Source: Panopea generosa (taxonomy: Eukaryota > Mollusca > Bivalvia > Adapedonta > Hiatellidae). Taken from it: a DNA stretch of 64,000 bases. The translations under genes and the position numbers were made by a program. The stretch covers positions 17,731,906 to 17,795,905 of the forward strand of contig CM055908.1 in assembly GCA_029582155.1 (NCBI GenBank), read 5' to 3'. Below, piece by piece: positions 1 to 11,527 of this stretch. Each line of letters starts with the position of its first letter. Position 1 is the first letter of the stretch. Under the pieces are notes generated by a model, which did not search any database, had not been told where the DNA came from, and saw nothing but the letters and a program-made list of their open reading frames with translations.

Positions 1-419
1 TCAATTTACCCACATTTCTACCATTTTTTGTATCTAGTATGATATGCGCATTGGCGACTTAGACATTAACATTGAATATATATCACACTTTGTAAAGTTC
101 TTGTGACACTATCAGTGTGGTTCAACATCGTCTTATACCTTCTACAGAGTCCCATGACTTGCGTGATATTTTTATTTGATGCTATTGTAATTATTGTATG
201 TATATGATATGACGAGACATTTAAAAATTATACATACACAGGGAGTGTCTTAATCTGCCATACATTTTCAAAGTTAACTGGCTACGCGTGAGATTAATTG
301 CCTTTGGTTATTTACAAAGAATCTCTGAAAATGGCATGCTCTCTCAATATTGCCAAAGAGAGCATGCCGTATTATCTTAGGTGATCAATATTCAACATTT
401 GCAGACGCTATGAAGTTAA
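1..419. other. AT-rich flank without a gene
   Basis: No supportable coding region or RNA gene was found. The only structure is the perfect hairpin listed separately at 333-368. The DNA lies just upstream of a LINE 3'-end remnant and may contain older, unrecognisable parts of the same element. Confidence 0.5.
333..368. repeat. Perfect inverted repeat, 12-bp arms
   Basis: GGCATGCTCTCT at 333-344 is matched by its exact reverse complement AGAGAGCATGCC at 357-368, around a 12-base loop. As RNA or single-stranded DNA this would fold into a stable stem. It sits 52 bases before the LINE remnant. It could be a transposon terminus or chance; no second copy was seen in the window. Confidence 0.7.
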
Positions 420-740
420 TATATGCACTTTCCATTGATTAAAGAATATTTTTCCAAAAAAACAAAATTTATGTTCAGAGTTTCAAAAAACAATGCACCT
501 TCCTATATGACAAATATGTTTAATATCCATAACAACGTTCGAAGAAATCTACGTTCAACAAATGAATTAAACTTTATCACTCCAAAACCCAACAGGGAGT
601 TATTCAAAGGAAGTTTGTCTTACTCAGAAAATTTAATCGGAAATAGTATAATTATAATAATACCGGTTAATATCAGAAACTGTACTACAGTCAAAAGCTT
701 TACAACAAATTGTGTTAAATGGTTACAAACAGAATAAAAT
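420..740 (+). pseudogene. LINE (non-LTR retrotransposon) ORF2 C-terminal remnant
   Basis: The open frame at 423-737 (104 residues) reads like the extreme C-terminus of the reverse transcriptase protein of an APE-type non-LTR retrotransposon. Pieces that fit include NAPSYMTNMFNIHNNV, then ELFKGSLSYSENLIGNSI, IPVNIRNCTTVKSF and a final KWLQ. This region of such proteins typically shows a PxYL..MF segment, then ELFK.SLSYSG..IWNSIP..IR and SFK...K.WL. Here the usual W of the IWNS motif is G. No reverse transcriptase catalytic block lies upstream, so this is a 5'-truncated, dead copy. The assignment rests on remembered family patterns, not a search. Confidence 0.6.
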
Positions 741-1520
741 ACTTCATATGTCCTGAATATATATTTTAGTAATAATTAAATAATTATTATCGCAAGTGCT
801 GCAAATAAGCCACCACCTCCAATGTACACACATAAAATATTAACTGTAAATAATATAATTTTATTTTGTGGTTGTAACAGATGTAGTGATATTCACTTTC
901 TGAATTATTTATATATACATAAAAAAGAAAAGTTCTAAAAAAATAATATACATGCAGTTATCATTTTTTCATGTACAACCAATTTGCTTGCAATGCATAA
1001 AATGTTTTGATATTATTTTGCTATTTTATTTTGTAAATGATATATAAATATAACTTTAGAGGACTCCAAGGAATATCAGGCTACCGTAGTTGGGCTACCT
1101 TCTTTAAATGAAGACTTTAATTAATTTAAACATTCAATAGTTTATTTCTTTACATTGCTCCTGTATTTCTTATATATCTCTGTAACTGTTCAGTTTTTAC
1201 GTGTATGTGTATAAAGCAAGTTGGTTATACATTCCTAACAGTGTGTATACAATACTTCAAATTATTAGTCTTTCAGAAATTTAATTTCTATTTAAATATA
1301 TTTTGTGGTCATAGTGTGTTTCATAACCACAACAATTCATATTTCATGACACTTTTGTTCATATTAATTTCATATTTCAAGTTATTCAGTATGCCATCCT
1401 TGTGTTTTCTTCTCCCCCATTGAATAACATTATATGTATTCTTGTAACCAAGGGAAATAAAGAAATAAATGATCCTGTTACACGTTCTATCATGCAAAAA
1501 TTAGTTTTAATGTATGGGTA
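741..1520. other. AT-rich DNA, possible LINE 3' UTR
   Basis: No gene is supported. The stretch follows the LINE C-terminal remnant and contains AATAAAGAAATAAATG near 1457, which could be an old LINE 3' end with its A-rich tail. A 72-residue open frame at 1205-1423 has no recognisable motif and is AT-driven. Confidence 0.4.
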
Positions 1521-1754
1521 CTCCGTGGTCGAGTAGCATAAGGCGCCGTCCCAAGAACACCTAACTCTTGTAGGTTGTAGTGCGAGTTATGCTCGCTTCA
1601 AACAAAACTTTATGTGAGAAAGATTGCTAGTTACTTGCGGAAGGACGGTGATTCTACTCAGATTCATTCTGAGGTCTTTCTCCGTCAATAAAACTGGATA
1701 TGCCATATATAACATGAAATGTGTTGAAATGGCGTTAAATCCCATTAAAAAAAG
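1521..1754 (+). mobile_element. tRNA-derived SINE, family A
   Basis: The head resembles a serine/leucine-type tRNA A box (GTGGTCGAGTAGCATAAGG). The body has the block TTACTTGCGGAAGGACGG followed by a TCTACTCAGATT segment. The 3' end is GGCGTTAAATCCCATTAAA plus a short A run. Related copies lie at 4406-4540 and 43990-44231 on the plus strand and 37470-37740 on the minus strand. The shared central block resembles conserved central domains known from molluscan SINEs. The family assignment is by eye. Confidence 0.65.
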
Positions 1755-2879
1755 TTCCATGTATTTTGACCTTTTTGGAAATTATGCTATTGATTGTTAT
1801 CTACTTACTACTTTGCACTCTGGCCACAATATAATAAAACTCGCTTATGCAATTTATAACAACTTACCAATATACACGTATCTTAACAACAGCGATTCTG
1901 CATTGATTACTATGTTAATTTGTTTCTTTCTGCCTAAGTCTAGTAATTCACAAACGACTTCTATTTATACATAATTGATGGCAGCATAATCCTCATCCCG
2001 GTATGTTCGGCGGCTCACTCGGTCAAAAGTTGACAAATACAAACAGTCGGATTATATGCTGAGAGACAAAATGTAAACACATGCAAGAAACCAAATCTTG
2101 GCACATGATTAAACAGATATGGTTACGTTAGCGTTCCATGTCACATCTCCGGCAAATCGTTTGTTTTATTGTTGATGTTATAGTGGTTCATGCTGACGGT
2201 TGATCGCTGGGGAAGTCTTCAAACCTATCTCTACTAAATGAATGTGATGCCTTGACTATGTGATTAATTGCGTTCCGGATTTGATTTAATCAGTATTGTG
2301 GATTATATTATAGATACATGTACTTAGTCTAGTTTAGAGTTAATATGCATGCTCGAACTACAGTTATACAAATTAAAAACATTTCCCAGTCGTATATTGT
2401 GGTTTGTTTAATGTAAATAAAACTACAAAAATGTATTGATACTTGCACTATATTCATAAATATTATAAATGATAAATGTAGACTATTCGTTCGTTCTTTC
2501 TAGTTTGATATAATTTCTAAATAAGTTAATCATAATACGTTACTTAACTGCGCTTTTGGGAAGATTAAAAAAAGATTAATTCAAACCAATACACTGACCC
2601 AATGTCGAGTTCATTGCATAAGCTGCTGACCTCTCCTTTAATTGCTTTTAAATTTCTCTCAATATTTATCAATTGTTTTGACATCAAATACGTAGATGAA
2701 AAAGGTTAAATAAAATCAATTTTGAAACAATTGTATATTAATTTAAATCCAAACATAATCTTAGCATTTTCAAAAAATTAATTGCGTCTTCTACACTATT
2801 TCTTAATAACAGTCATTTTAAACCAAATCCATATATGTCAACAATTGGGTTTCAGTTTTGTTTTTTTAACGAAAAGCAT

Positions 2880-2881
<2 letters not shown>
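1755..2881. other. AT-rich intergenic DNA
   Basis: No gene, RNA or clear repeat was recognised here. Open frames are short and AT-driven. Confidence 0.5.

Positions 2882-2931
<50 letters not shown>
2882..2931. repeat. (TA)n microsatellite
   Basis: About 25 uninterrupted TA dinucleotides. A small open frame reading tyrosine-isoleucine repeats across it is an artefact. Confidence 0.95.
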
Positions 2932-2937
<6 letters not shown>

Positions 2938-4405
2938 GAGAATTATAACCTCCAGAACGAAAAAAAAGGTGGAAAAAATGGTTAATTTATACAGCAGTGC
3001 CTCATGAAAATTAAGGGGTAGAGGTGTCTATACAGAATTATATTCGCCATCATGTGCGGTACCACCCACACCATATTCATTCTCCATTACACCATCACCA
3101 CTGGCCAATATCACCGACGTTTTTGTACTGTTTACATGCTTCTTTAAGACGTAGTCGCCTCACGAGATGTGACTTTAAAACGAAACACCATTTTATCTTC
3201 CTTTTGATTGACATTCATTCCGCGCGTATGATCACTGTCCAATATTCAAATAATTTGCAACAACTTGAATCTACCCAAAGCCCCATCTATATCTATACAA
3301 CACAAATGTTACGCTGATATTCACATTGGTCATTTCATCCCGAGTATTATATGCATCAAGGACTTGTATATATAATTCCTTGTATGAATGTAGGAATGTT
3401 TCACTCATACAAGCCAGACGCATGTGTCTCATGCTAAGGAACAAGTTGTTGAACAGTGAATTGTATATAAGGTAGATCATGTGACCTGGCTCCTGTTCCA
3501 CCAACATATACTTAAATACTTATAAAATTAAATCTAAGAAAAGCAGCCAGGTGATCATGACTTTAGACTGGATTCAATAAAACTGCATATGGTTTCTTTA
3601 TATTTGTTTTATAATAAATAAATAACCAGTCAAAACTTAATTAAGTTGTTAAGTATTTAAGTAAAATGTTGGTGAAACAGAACCCTGATGCAAGTGTTAA
3701 TGTTAATACTGAGAAGCCTAACGAACTCTAGCTAACTCCTGACGTCAAGGTAAAAGTTATTTGAACATGTAAACATTGTAGTAGAAGTAATTGTGCATGA
3801 TAGCAATATTACAAATTAGATTTTTCGCAAAAAAACATTTCGTGCATGCTTAATTTATCATGTAATGCGTGAAAGTGTAAAACACAACCCTTTCTGAAAC
3901 ATTATTTTAACTTTTAGTTATACGTGAGGATAACGAAACATTGTGGGAAAAAATATACGGTAAGTACAATATACTTCAAATTTACGTATTTGAAATATTT
4001 AATGAAATTGGAATGCGGCATACGGCGGAGGGAAGCGGAATAGCATTTTCGCCAGCATTCTGAATTGAATTATTGACAATTAATGTGTCAATGCATCAAC
4101 ATGTCTGTGCTTCTGCGTTCTTCCTATGGTGATTTGTAGTTTCCGTGAAGTTTCCGTTGGAATTTGATAGATGATTTATCAATACAACCGGCTGTTCCTA
4201 GATAGTTTTTAATTAAATATCAATTAATTTTAATAGTTAAAAATGATCTTATTCGGTGTATAACAAGTCGTAGAGATACAACTTTACGAAATGTAAATTT
4301 AAACGAATCCTGGTTCTTTATTTAGTTTTATTATGTCCAACACGCCGTCTCAATTTTAATTGCTGTGGTAGTGGGTGTCGAATACAGCTTAGCCAAAGTA
4401 ATTAT
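2932..4405. other. AT-rich intergenic DNA
   Basis: No supportable gene. Opposed open frames at 3024-3317 (plus) and 3271-3507 (minus) have no recognisable domain and overlap each other. Confidence 0.5.
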
Positions 4406-4540
4406 GCAAGAAAATAGGTCAGTTGCTTGCGGAAGGATGGCGGTTCTTCTCAGATTTTCCATATAAACCTGGGATCTTCATCGGCAAATTTAACTAGTAG
4501 CCATAGATACACTTTGGTGTGTTAAACCCCATTAAAAAGT
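4406..4540 (+). mobile_element. SINE family A fragment (body and 3' end)
   Basis: GTCAGTTGCTTGCGGAAGG and a 3' end GTGTTAAACCCCATTAAA match the body and tail of the SINE at 1521-1754. The tRNA-like head is not recognisable, so this is 5'-truncated or decayed. Confidence 0.6.
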
Positions 4541-5227
4541 TTATATATATTTTTTTATAAAATAATTGAAAATTACACTCGTATATGATTTTCAAATATA
4601 TTTTGAAATAATACATACATTAGTTTTTGAGTCGTAGTACATAGAATAATTGTGCTAGAGGTCGTGGATTCGATCTGATGTTCGTTTTAAAACAACTAGA
4701 ACAGGTTATATCCACGAAACGGAATTGAGAGCGATTCATATAAGCTCTGGACTTTCTAAAATGATTTAGTATCAACTAACTTGCTAACAAACTCAACACC
4801 AACGAGTACTGGAATACTGATGTGAAGTTGTTATTTGATGTTAAGAATTATAGCAGCCATAGTACAACGACTCTATCGAATGCGACTGTGCCATCGACTT
4901 GACATAAATAGCACCATGCAATCGTCTTGTCCAAATTGTCTTGTCTTCTGTATCTTCTCGAAGTTAATGAATATATTTTATATCGTCATAAACAATTGGT
5001 ATTTCAGCTTTATTGCTCTTTCCAGTCTGCATAAACTCTTTTAACACGCAATAATGTTGTTTTTAACAGTATACTCTCCAATGTGGGAATAGGAATTTGA
5101 AATGGATTAACAAACTATTTGTTTTACACGTTTTTCAAATTGAAGTCGAAGCTTTTTTTAACCCCTTCTTCAGGTTGATGTTTCTTGTCCAAGTTTATAC
5201 TAGTATGTGGCTGGTCCTTTTCATATC
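4541..5227. other. Intergenic DNA
   Basis: No gene is supported. A weak tRNA B-box-like string (GTGGATTCGATC) at about 4665 may be a remnant of another SINE head. Confidence 0.4.
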
Positions 5228-7622
5228 AGGTATCACGGCATGGTAACAATAAATAGCAAATTACGCAGGATCACCGCATGGTGACGGTCAATAGCAAAAC
5301 AACAGGATCACCGCATGGTAACGGTCAGTAGCAAAATACGCAGGGATCACCGAATTGTAACGGTCAATAGCAAAATACGCAGGATCACTGCATGGTGACG
5401 TTCAATAGCAAAATACGCAGGGATCACCTCATGGTAACGGTCAATAGCAAAATACGCAGGGATCAACGCATGGTAACGATCAATAGCAAACTACTCAGGA
5501 TAACCGCATGGTAACGATAAATAGCAAAATATACAGGGATCACCGCATGGTAACGGTAAATAGCAAAATACGCAGGGGTCACAGCATGGAAACAGTCAAT
5601 AGCAAAATACGCAGGGGTCACAGCATGGTAACAGTCAATAGTAAAATACGCAGGGATCACCGCATGGTAACGGTCAATAGCAAAATACGCAGGATCATCG
5701 CATGGTAACGACCAATAGCAAAATACACAGGATTAATGCATGGTAACTGTCAATAGCAATTACCCAGGGATCTGCGCATGGTAACAGTCCATAGTAAAAT
5801 ACGCAGGGGTCACCGCATGGTAACGGTCAATAACAAAATATACAGGGATCATCGCATGGTAACGGTAAATAGTAAAATATGCAGGAGGATCACCACATGG
5901 TAACTGTCAATAGCGAAATACGGAGGGATCACAGCATGGTAACGGTCCATAGCAAAATACGCAGGGGGTACCGCATGTTAACGTCAATATCAAAATATAC
6001 AGGGATCACCGCATAGTAATGAACAATATCAAAATACGGAGGGATCACTGCATGGCAATGGTCAATAGCAAAATACGCAGGATCACCACATGGTAACGGT
6101 CAATATCAAAATACACAGGGATCACCGCATGGTAACGGTCAATAGCAAAATACGCAGGAATCACCGCATGGTAACGGTCAATAGCAAAATACACAGGATC
6201 ACTCATGGTAACGGTCAATAGCAAAAATGCAGGGATCGTCGAATTGAAACGATCAATAGCAAAATACGTACAATCACCGCATTGTAACGAGTAATAGCGA
6301 AATATGCAGGATCACCACATGGTAACGGTAAATAGCAAAATACGCAGGGGTCATCGCATAGTAACGGTCAATAGCAAATTACGAAGGGATCATCGCATGG
6401 TAACGGTCAATAGCAAAATACGCAGGATCACCGCATGGTAACGAACAATAGCAAAATACACAGGATCACCGCATGGTTACAGTCCATAGCAAAATACGCA
6501 GGGGTCACTGCATGGTAACGGTCAATATCAAAATATACAGGGATCATCGCATAGAAATGGACTATAGCAAAATACGGAGGGATCATCGCATGGTAACGGT
6601 TGATAGAAAAATACGCAGGGATCGCCGCATGATAACGGTCAATAGCCAAATACGCAGCATCACTGCATGGTAACGGTCATTAGCAAAAAATACAGGGATC
6701 ACTGCATAGTAATGGACTACAGCAAAATACGGAGGGATCATCGCATGGTAAAGGTCAAAAGCAACATATGCAAGATCACCGCATGGTAACCGTCAATAGC
6801 CAAATAAGCAGGGTTCACCGCATGGTAATGTTTAATAGCAAAATACGCAGGATCATCGCATGGTAATGGTTTATAGCAAAATACGCAGGAATCACCGCAT
6901 GGTAACGGTTGATAGAAAAAATACGCAGGGATCACCGCATGATAACGGTCAATAGCAAAATACGCAGCATCACTGCATGGTTACGGTCAATAGCAAAATA
7001 CGCAGGATCACCGCCGCATGGTAACGATCAATAGCAAAATACGCAGGGATCACCGCATGGTAACGGTCAAAAGCAAACTATGCAGAATCACCATATGGTA
7101 ACGGTCAATAGCAAAATGAGGGATAATCGAGTGGTAGCGGTCAACAGCGAAATACGCAGAATCACCGCATGGTAAGGATCGATAGCAAAATACGCAGGAT
7201 CACCGCATGGTAACGGTGAATTGTAAAATACACAGTGATCACTGCATAGTAACTGTCAATAGCAAATTACGCAAGGATCACCGCATGGTAACAGTCAATA
7301 GCAAAATACGCAGGGATAATCGCGTTGTAACGGTCAATAGCAAAATACGCAGAATCACTGCATGGTAACGATCAATAGCAAAATAGGCAGGATCACTGCA
7401 TGGTAACGATCAATAGCAAAATACGCAGGGATCACCGCATAGTTACGATCAATAGTAATATACGAAGTGATCATCGCATGGTAATGGCCAATAGCAAAAT
7501 ACGCGAGGTCACCCCATGGTAACGGTCAAAAGTAAAATACGCAGGGATCATCGCATGGTAGCGATCAACAGTAAAACAAGCAGGGATCACTGTATGGTAA
7601 CGACCAATAGTAAAATACGCAA
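5228..7622. repeat. Satellite with 38-39 bp unit (about 60 copies)
   Basis: A tandem array with unit core ATCACCGCATGGTAACGG followed by TCAATAGCAAAATACGCAGG. Units are 38-39 bp, diverged, with small indels. The 39-bp form is 13 codons, which opens periodic minus-strand frames (5463-5660, 6428-6649, 6738-6935) rich in AYFAI and YHAV. These are not genes. Higher-order structure is visible: a distinctive GGTTGATAGAAA variant block at 6599 recurs at 6907, about eight units apart. The array ends abruptly at a TACGCAAATTGGG junction. Confidence 0.9.
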
Positions 7623-8462
7623 ATTGGGACATTAAACCTGGTTAATGGCTGCACCCATCCCCGCTTGTCCCCCGTCTTCACATCACAAAACGAATAAAGA
7701 ATCAATTAAAAACACAACCGATTTTTCTCTTTCGAAAACGACAACATGCACATATATTATGTTTGTATATTGTAAAATTGAGAAATGCAATCTATATAAT
7801 CCAATGTCTTAATATTTTAGGTTGATACACTATTACTGAATATCAATATAACATGGCATTTACAATTATAAAAAACATTCTAGATTTACAGACATACCAT
7901 CTGTTTCATATAGAATGTAATACAACTTGATATTTCCCTTGGTAGCTGTAATCACATAATCACATAGCTATGACGCAGTCGTGAATACCACCCAGCTACT
8001 CTAAACATTAAATCCAAGTGGTTTCAACATGGCACCAATTAAGGAAATGTTAGTGTAGCGTTTTAATACTGTTTTTGCTAATGTGACGATAATGGTTTGT
8101 CAGATTCGTTAGGTTACAACTATGCACAGTAAAACATAACTGCATGCACGGATGCAAAGAAATGGCGTTTAGATTTAAATGAGTAAGCTGAATTTTCCGT
8201 TCCACTATGGCGTATACTACTCCAGTATAAATATCCACGATAAAAAAAACGCAACAAGCATATTCCTAATGAAATGGTTTCAAGTGAAACTGATATATTT
8301 TAATTGAGCACTGTAATCGTCTGATTGTAAATGATTGTACATGTATATACAATGAAACGCAACGCAACAGCACGGCACAGCGCAGAACATCATAGAACAG
8401 AACAACAAGCATGCATGCATGCAGGTACGCACGTCCTCATGCAGGGATGAAGGCACGAACGG
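7623..8462. other. Intergenic DNA
   Basis: No gene is supported. The 62-residue minus-strand frame at 8050-8238 has no recognisable motif. Confidence 0.5.
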
Positions 8463-8480
8463 CGCGCACGAGAAAACACA

Positions 8481-8520
<40 letters not shown>

Positions 8521-8525
8521 GACAT

Positions 8526-8622
<97 letters not shown>

Positions 8623-8650
8623 AATATGCACGCACGCACACACGCATATG
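8463..8650. repeat. Compound microsatellite (CACG)n-(CAGA)n-(CA)n
   Basis: Three abutting pure tracts: CACG repeats at about 8477-8521, CAGA repeats at about 8527-8582 and CA repeats at about 8583-8618, then a short CACG/CACA return to about 8646. All six frames can stay open across it, giving several cysteine/valine or threonine/histidine-rich artefact frames between 8280 and 8707. Confidence 0.95.
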
Positions 8651-8810
8651 TAAACATGGCACTTGGCTCAATATGAAATATACCAAATATATACAATCTG
8701 TTTCCATTGCTGATAATGACTAAATATAAAAATACCAGAAAAGTGGGAAAAGGGGCCGTTGTCCTATTATGGCATGCTTATCACGATAATGTTATCACGT
8801 CATTAAATAT

Positions 8811-8955
8811 TGATGATGTTGTTGTTGTTGTTGTATGGTGTTTAGCGTCGCTTTCAACAATTTTGATGTTGCTGTTTGTTGTTTAGTGCCACTTTTAACA
8901 TTTTTTCAGTTATATCGCGACGGTGTCTACTTGAGACAGTATTCTGAGCGCTGTC
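8811..8955 (-). mobile_element. SINE family B 3' fragment, reversed
   Basis: The reverse complement reads CAGAATACTGTCTCAAGTAG, then CGCGATATAACTGAA and GTGGCACTAAACA, ending in a CAACAA-type tail. These match the 3' half of the SINEs at 16611, 24414 and 30513. The 5' half and tRNA head are missing. A LINE remnant on the plus strand begins directly at its inner edge. Confidence 0.7.
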
Positions 8956-9960
8956 ACACTGGAGTATCAAGACATCGACCTATAATTTGTTCTTTACTTC
9001 TTCCTGTAATGCGGCTACCAAATTGACATGCTAATGCTCATAGTGCTGAAACAAGCTCTCGTATAAACTGGAATAAAATTAGCCAGGAAGAAATACATTG
9101 TTACCGAGAAACTGTCCGTAACTCAGAAGATTTACTTTGCGCTCGTTTCCAAACAATTTGCTCAAATGATGATATTGATAAGTTATATGAAAGGATAGTT
9201 CAATCCATTATGTCTGCTTCCTTAAAAATCCATCAAAAAGAGGTCGTTTAAACATTTCTTAAAACCGTACTGGAATTCAAACCTTTCGATTCTTCATACA
9301 CAAATCAAAGAAAGCGCTCTGTGTGGATTTAAGAGGGAAGATAATCTAAATCGTTTGATGACTATAAACAAGTAAAGCAAGATTTCCGTCGTTAACATAG
9401 ACAACATGTGCAAATGTTTCAGAGCAGAGCAGGATATGGAGCTCGACCGATCAGCCGATATGAATCGAGACCAATTTTAGAGGATTATAAAATCAAAGCG
9501 AAAAGGTACTGACACTAAAGCGAGATATGAAATTAGATTTGACGATGTAGGCTACCGTGATCAAAACGAAATTACATGTACCAACCAGTGGAAATCCTAT
9601 ATTTAAAAACTATATTCACCAGCTGAAAATCCTGACTTTGATTCTTCGTGGAAAGAAAATATTATTTCAAGTGTAAATGATATTAAATCTAATCTTAATC
9701 TTTCTAATTCTACAGAGACCGTTAAGATATCAGCAGGACATGTCCAAGAATTACTCCAATCCTGAAAACGAGGAAATATATTGGGTTCGATAGTGTATAT
9801 TACGAACATTTAATCAAAGGTGGTGAGTCTCTCACATGGGCTCTTTCGCGTCTGTAAATTAAATCGGGGGGTTATTGTCACTTTTCACAAAGGTGGTAGA
9901 AAGAGGAAACACGATAAAAATAATTACATGGCTATTACTCTACCATACTGAAAACGCAGG
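8956..9960 (+). pseudogene. Broken LINE: endonuclease end to start of reverse transcriptase
   Basis: Translated fragments in shifting frames follow the order of an APE-type non-LTR ORF2. GVSRHRPIICSL near 8961 matches the SDHRPI motif that closes the endonuclease (D replaced by R). Next come a linker (SAETSSRINWNKISQEEI at 9042) and an R/K-rich segment. Then come WKSYI*KLYSPAENPDFDSS (about 9590-9645) and NDIKSNLNLSNSTETVKISA. Last is HKGGRKRKHDKNNYMAITL near 9880, resembling the first reverse transcriptase block. Stops and frameshifts break it many times, and it ends before the catalytic aspartates. It is a dead, internally truncated copy; its clade cannot be fixed by eye. Confidence 0.75.
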
Positions 9961-10310
9961 GAACGTTATTTATGTATTCTTAGTAATTGTTCTAAAAAGA
10001 AAATACCATGCGTGATTTGTAGAAGTAAGCATTTGATTCACAAACTTAAAACTATCTAAACCGTGATTTGTATCGATAAGATTATCAGCGGAAAATGTCG
10101 TTTGTGTTTTAGATCAATGTTAATATCAAGGGATTACCTAGCGTTTTCAACGGAAAAGATATCTGGAGAAAATTGCAGTTTTGTTGATAAAATGTCATAA
10201 AAATGTCACATTTTGTTTATATCGGTGGTGAGAATAAAAAGAAACAATAGATGTCATAAAACAACGAAACTAGACTATTCACTGTTTAAAGATAATCCCA
10301 GTTAATAATA
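9961..10310. other. AT-rich DNA between LINE and foldback element
   Basis: Nothing recognisable. It may include further decayed LINE sequence, but no reverse transcriptase block was seen. Confidence 0.4.
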
Positions 10311-11396
10311 CCTGGTTCACAGTTGCACCAAGCGCCGTGCGATAAATGGGTCTACGATTTTCCGTACGATTTTTAAGGCATCATAGGTGGCTACGGGCTA
10401 CGGTTTACATTGTGTTAACATTGTGTACGAGCATCGTGTGATTTCTCGTACGGGCCCTCGGGGGCAGGCCGGAGCAAAGCCGTACAGAGGCTGCAAGGAT
10501 ATTGTACGGAAATCGTGCAATTTCAGTGCAGTTGCCGTGCAGTCGCCGTGCAGTTGCCGTGCAGTTGCCATGCAGTCTCTGCAGCATCCGTATCGAAATC
10601 GTACAGAGCCCGTGTGGCTTCCGTGCAAAGGCTCGCTGAGATGGTGCCGGAACTGCCTATTTCACATTCGGCCTGCGATGGGTCTACGTAGACCGTATTC
10701 TGCCCGTATCCCTCTTTCCGTGCGGCCTCCGTGTGGAAGCAGGAGGCGCCGTGAGATTTTCGTACGGATTCAAGGACGCTGCGGCATCTACGATTTTTCT
10801 TAGCGAAAGGTTATACAAATCTGAAAAAAATCGTAAGCTCGTAGCGCATGGACATGTCGTAGGTGGTGTTACGCAAAACCCCGCACGGGCACCGCGCGGA
10901 AGCCGCGTGCTGATCGCGCAGAAAACGCAAAATTTTAGGTGGATATTTGGGCAAAAAAATCGTACAGAGATTGAAGGCTCCTGGGACAATCGAACGGCCC
11001 TCGCGCAGCTATCGCATGGTTGCCGCTAACTGCCCGTGCAGTAACCGTGAAATCGCATGGATATTGAGCAGTCATGCCGCGGCAACCCCACAGCGGCTAC
11101 ACCATGGCCGTGCAGCCGCCTTGAGATGGGCCAAACATTTTTCATATATTTGCGGGGGCTGCGTAGACTACACGGCAACTGCACTGAAATTGCACGATTT
11201 CCGTACAATCTCCGCGCAGCCCCTATGTGGCTTTGTCCCGGCCTGCCCCCAAGGGCCCGTACGAGAAATCGCACGATGCTCGTACACAATGTGAACACAT
11301 ACGCTGTAGCCCGAAGCCACCTACGATGCTTCAAAAATCGTACGGAAAATCGTAGACCCATTCATCGCACGGCCCCCGGGGCAAATGTGAACCAGG
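10311..11396. mobile_element. Foldback/long-TIR non-autonomous DNA element (about 1.09 kb)
   Basis: The left end CCTGGTTCACAGTTG and the reverse complement of the right end CCTGGTTCACATTTG begin imperfect inverted arms of about 230 bp (about 10311-10545 and 11165-11396). The arms share GTGCGATAAATGGGTCTACG-like, TACGGGCCCT and TGTACGGAAATCGTGCAATT segments. The element is much richer in GC and CpG than its AT-rich surroundings. Flanks carry AATAA on the left and TTAA on the right, suggesting a short TAA/TTAA target duplication, unproven. Several overlapping open frames inside (for example 10387-10803 and 11057-11413) occur on both strands with no domain, so I treat the element as non-coding. 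Confidence 0.8.
10527..10583. repeat. Internal 11-bp minisatellite of the foldback element
   Basis: About five copies of an 11-bp TTGCCGTGCAG-type unit at the inner edge of the left arm. A single related CAACTGCACTG segment lies in the right arm at about 11176, so the expansion is arm-specific. Confidence 0.7.
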
Positions 11397-11505
11397 CATT
11401 AAGCATCAATTAGAAATTTAATACCAACAGGAAAACAGTCACAGCTCTATCAAATTAGCATTTTTATATTAAATAAATAGAAGGTAAAATTATGTACGAC
11501 TAGAA

Positions 11506-11527
11506 ATGTAAGTCATATAAATAACAC
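11506..11527. repeat. Left copy of 22-bp direct repeat bounding the 27-bp satellite
   Basis: Starts ATGTAAGTCATATAA and ends ATAACAC. It is identical to 14556-14577 on the far side of the array. Confidence 0.85.

Noticed and set aside
5228-7622. CRISPR-like regular repeats
   Set aside because: Units are contiguous with no unique spacers, and the setting is eukaryotic.
8280-8707. Cysteine/valine-rich frames suggesting a secreted cysteine-rich peptide
   Set aside because: They are translations of the CACG/CAGA/CA microsatellite.
10387-11413. Open frames of 98-138 residues inside the foldback element
   Set aside because: They overlap on both strands in GC/CpG-rich palindromic DNA, have no recognisable transposase motif, and mirror each other because of the inverted arms.
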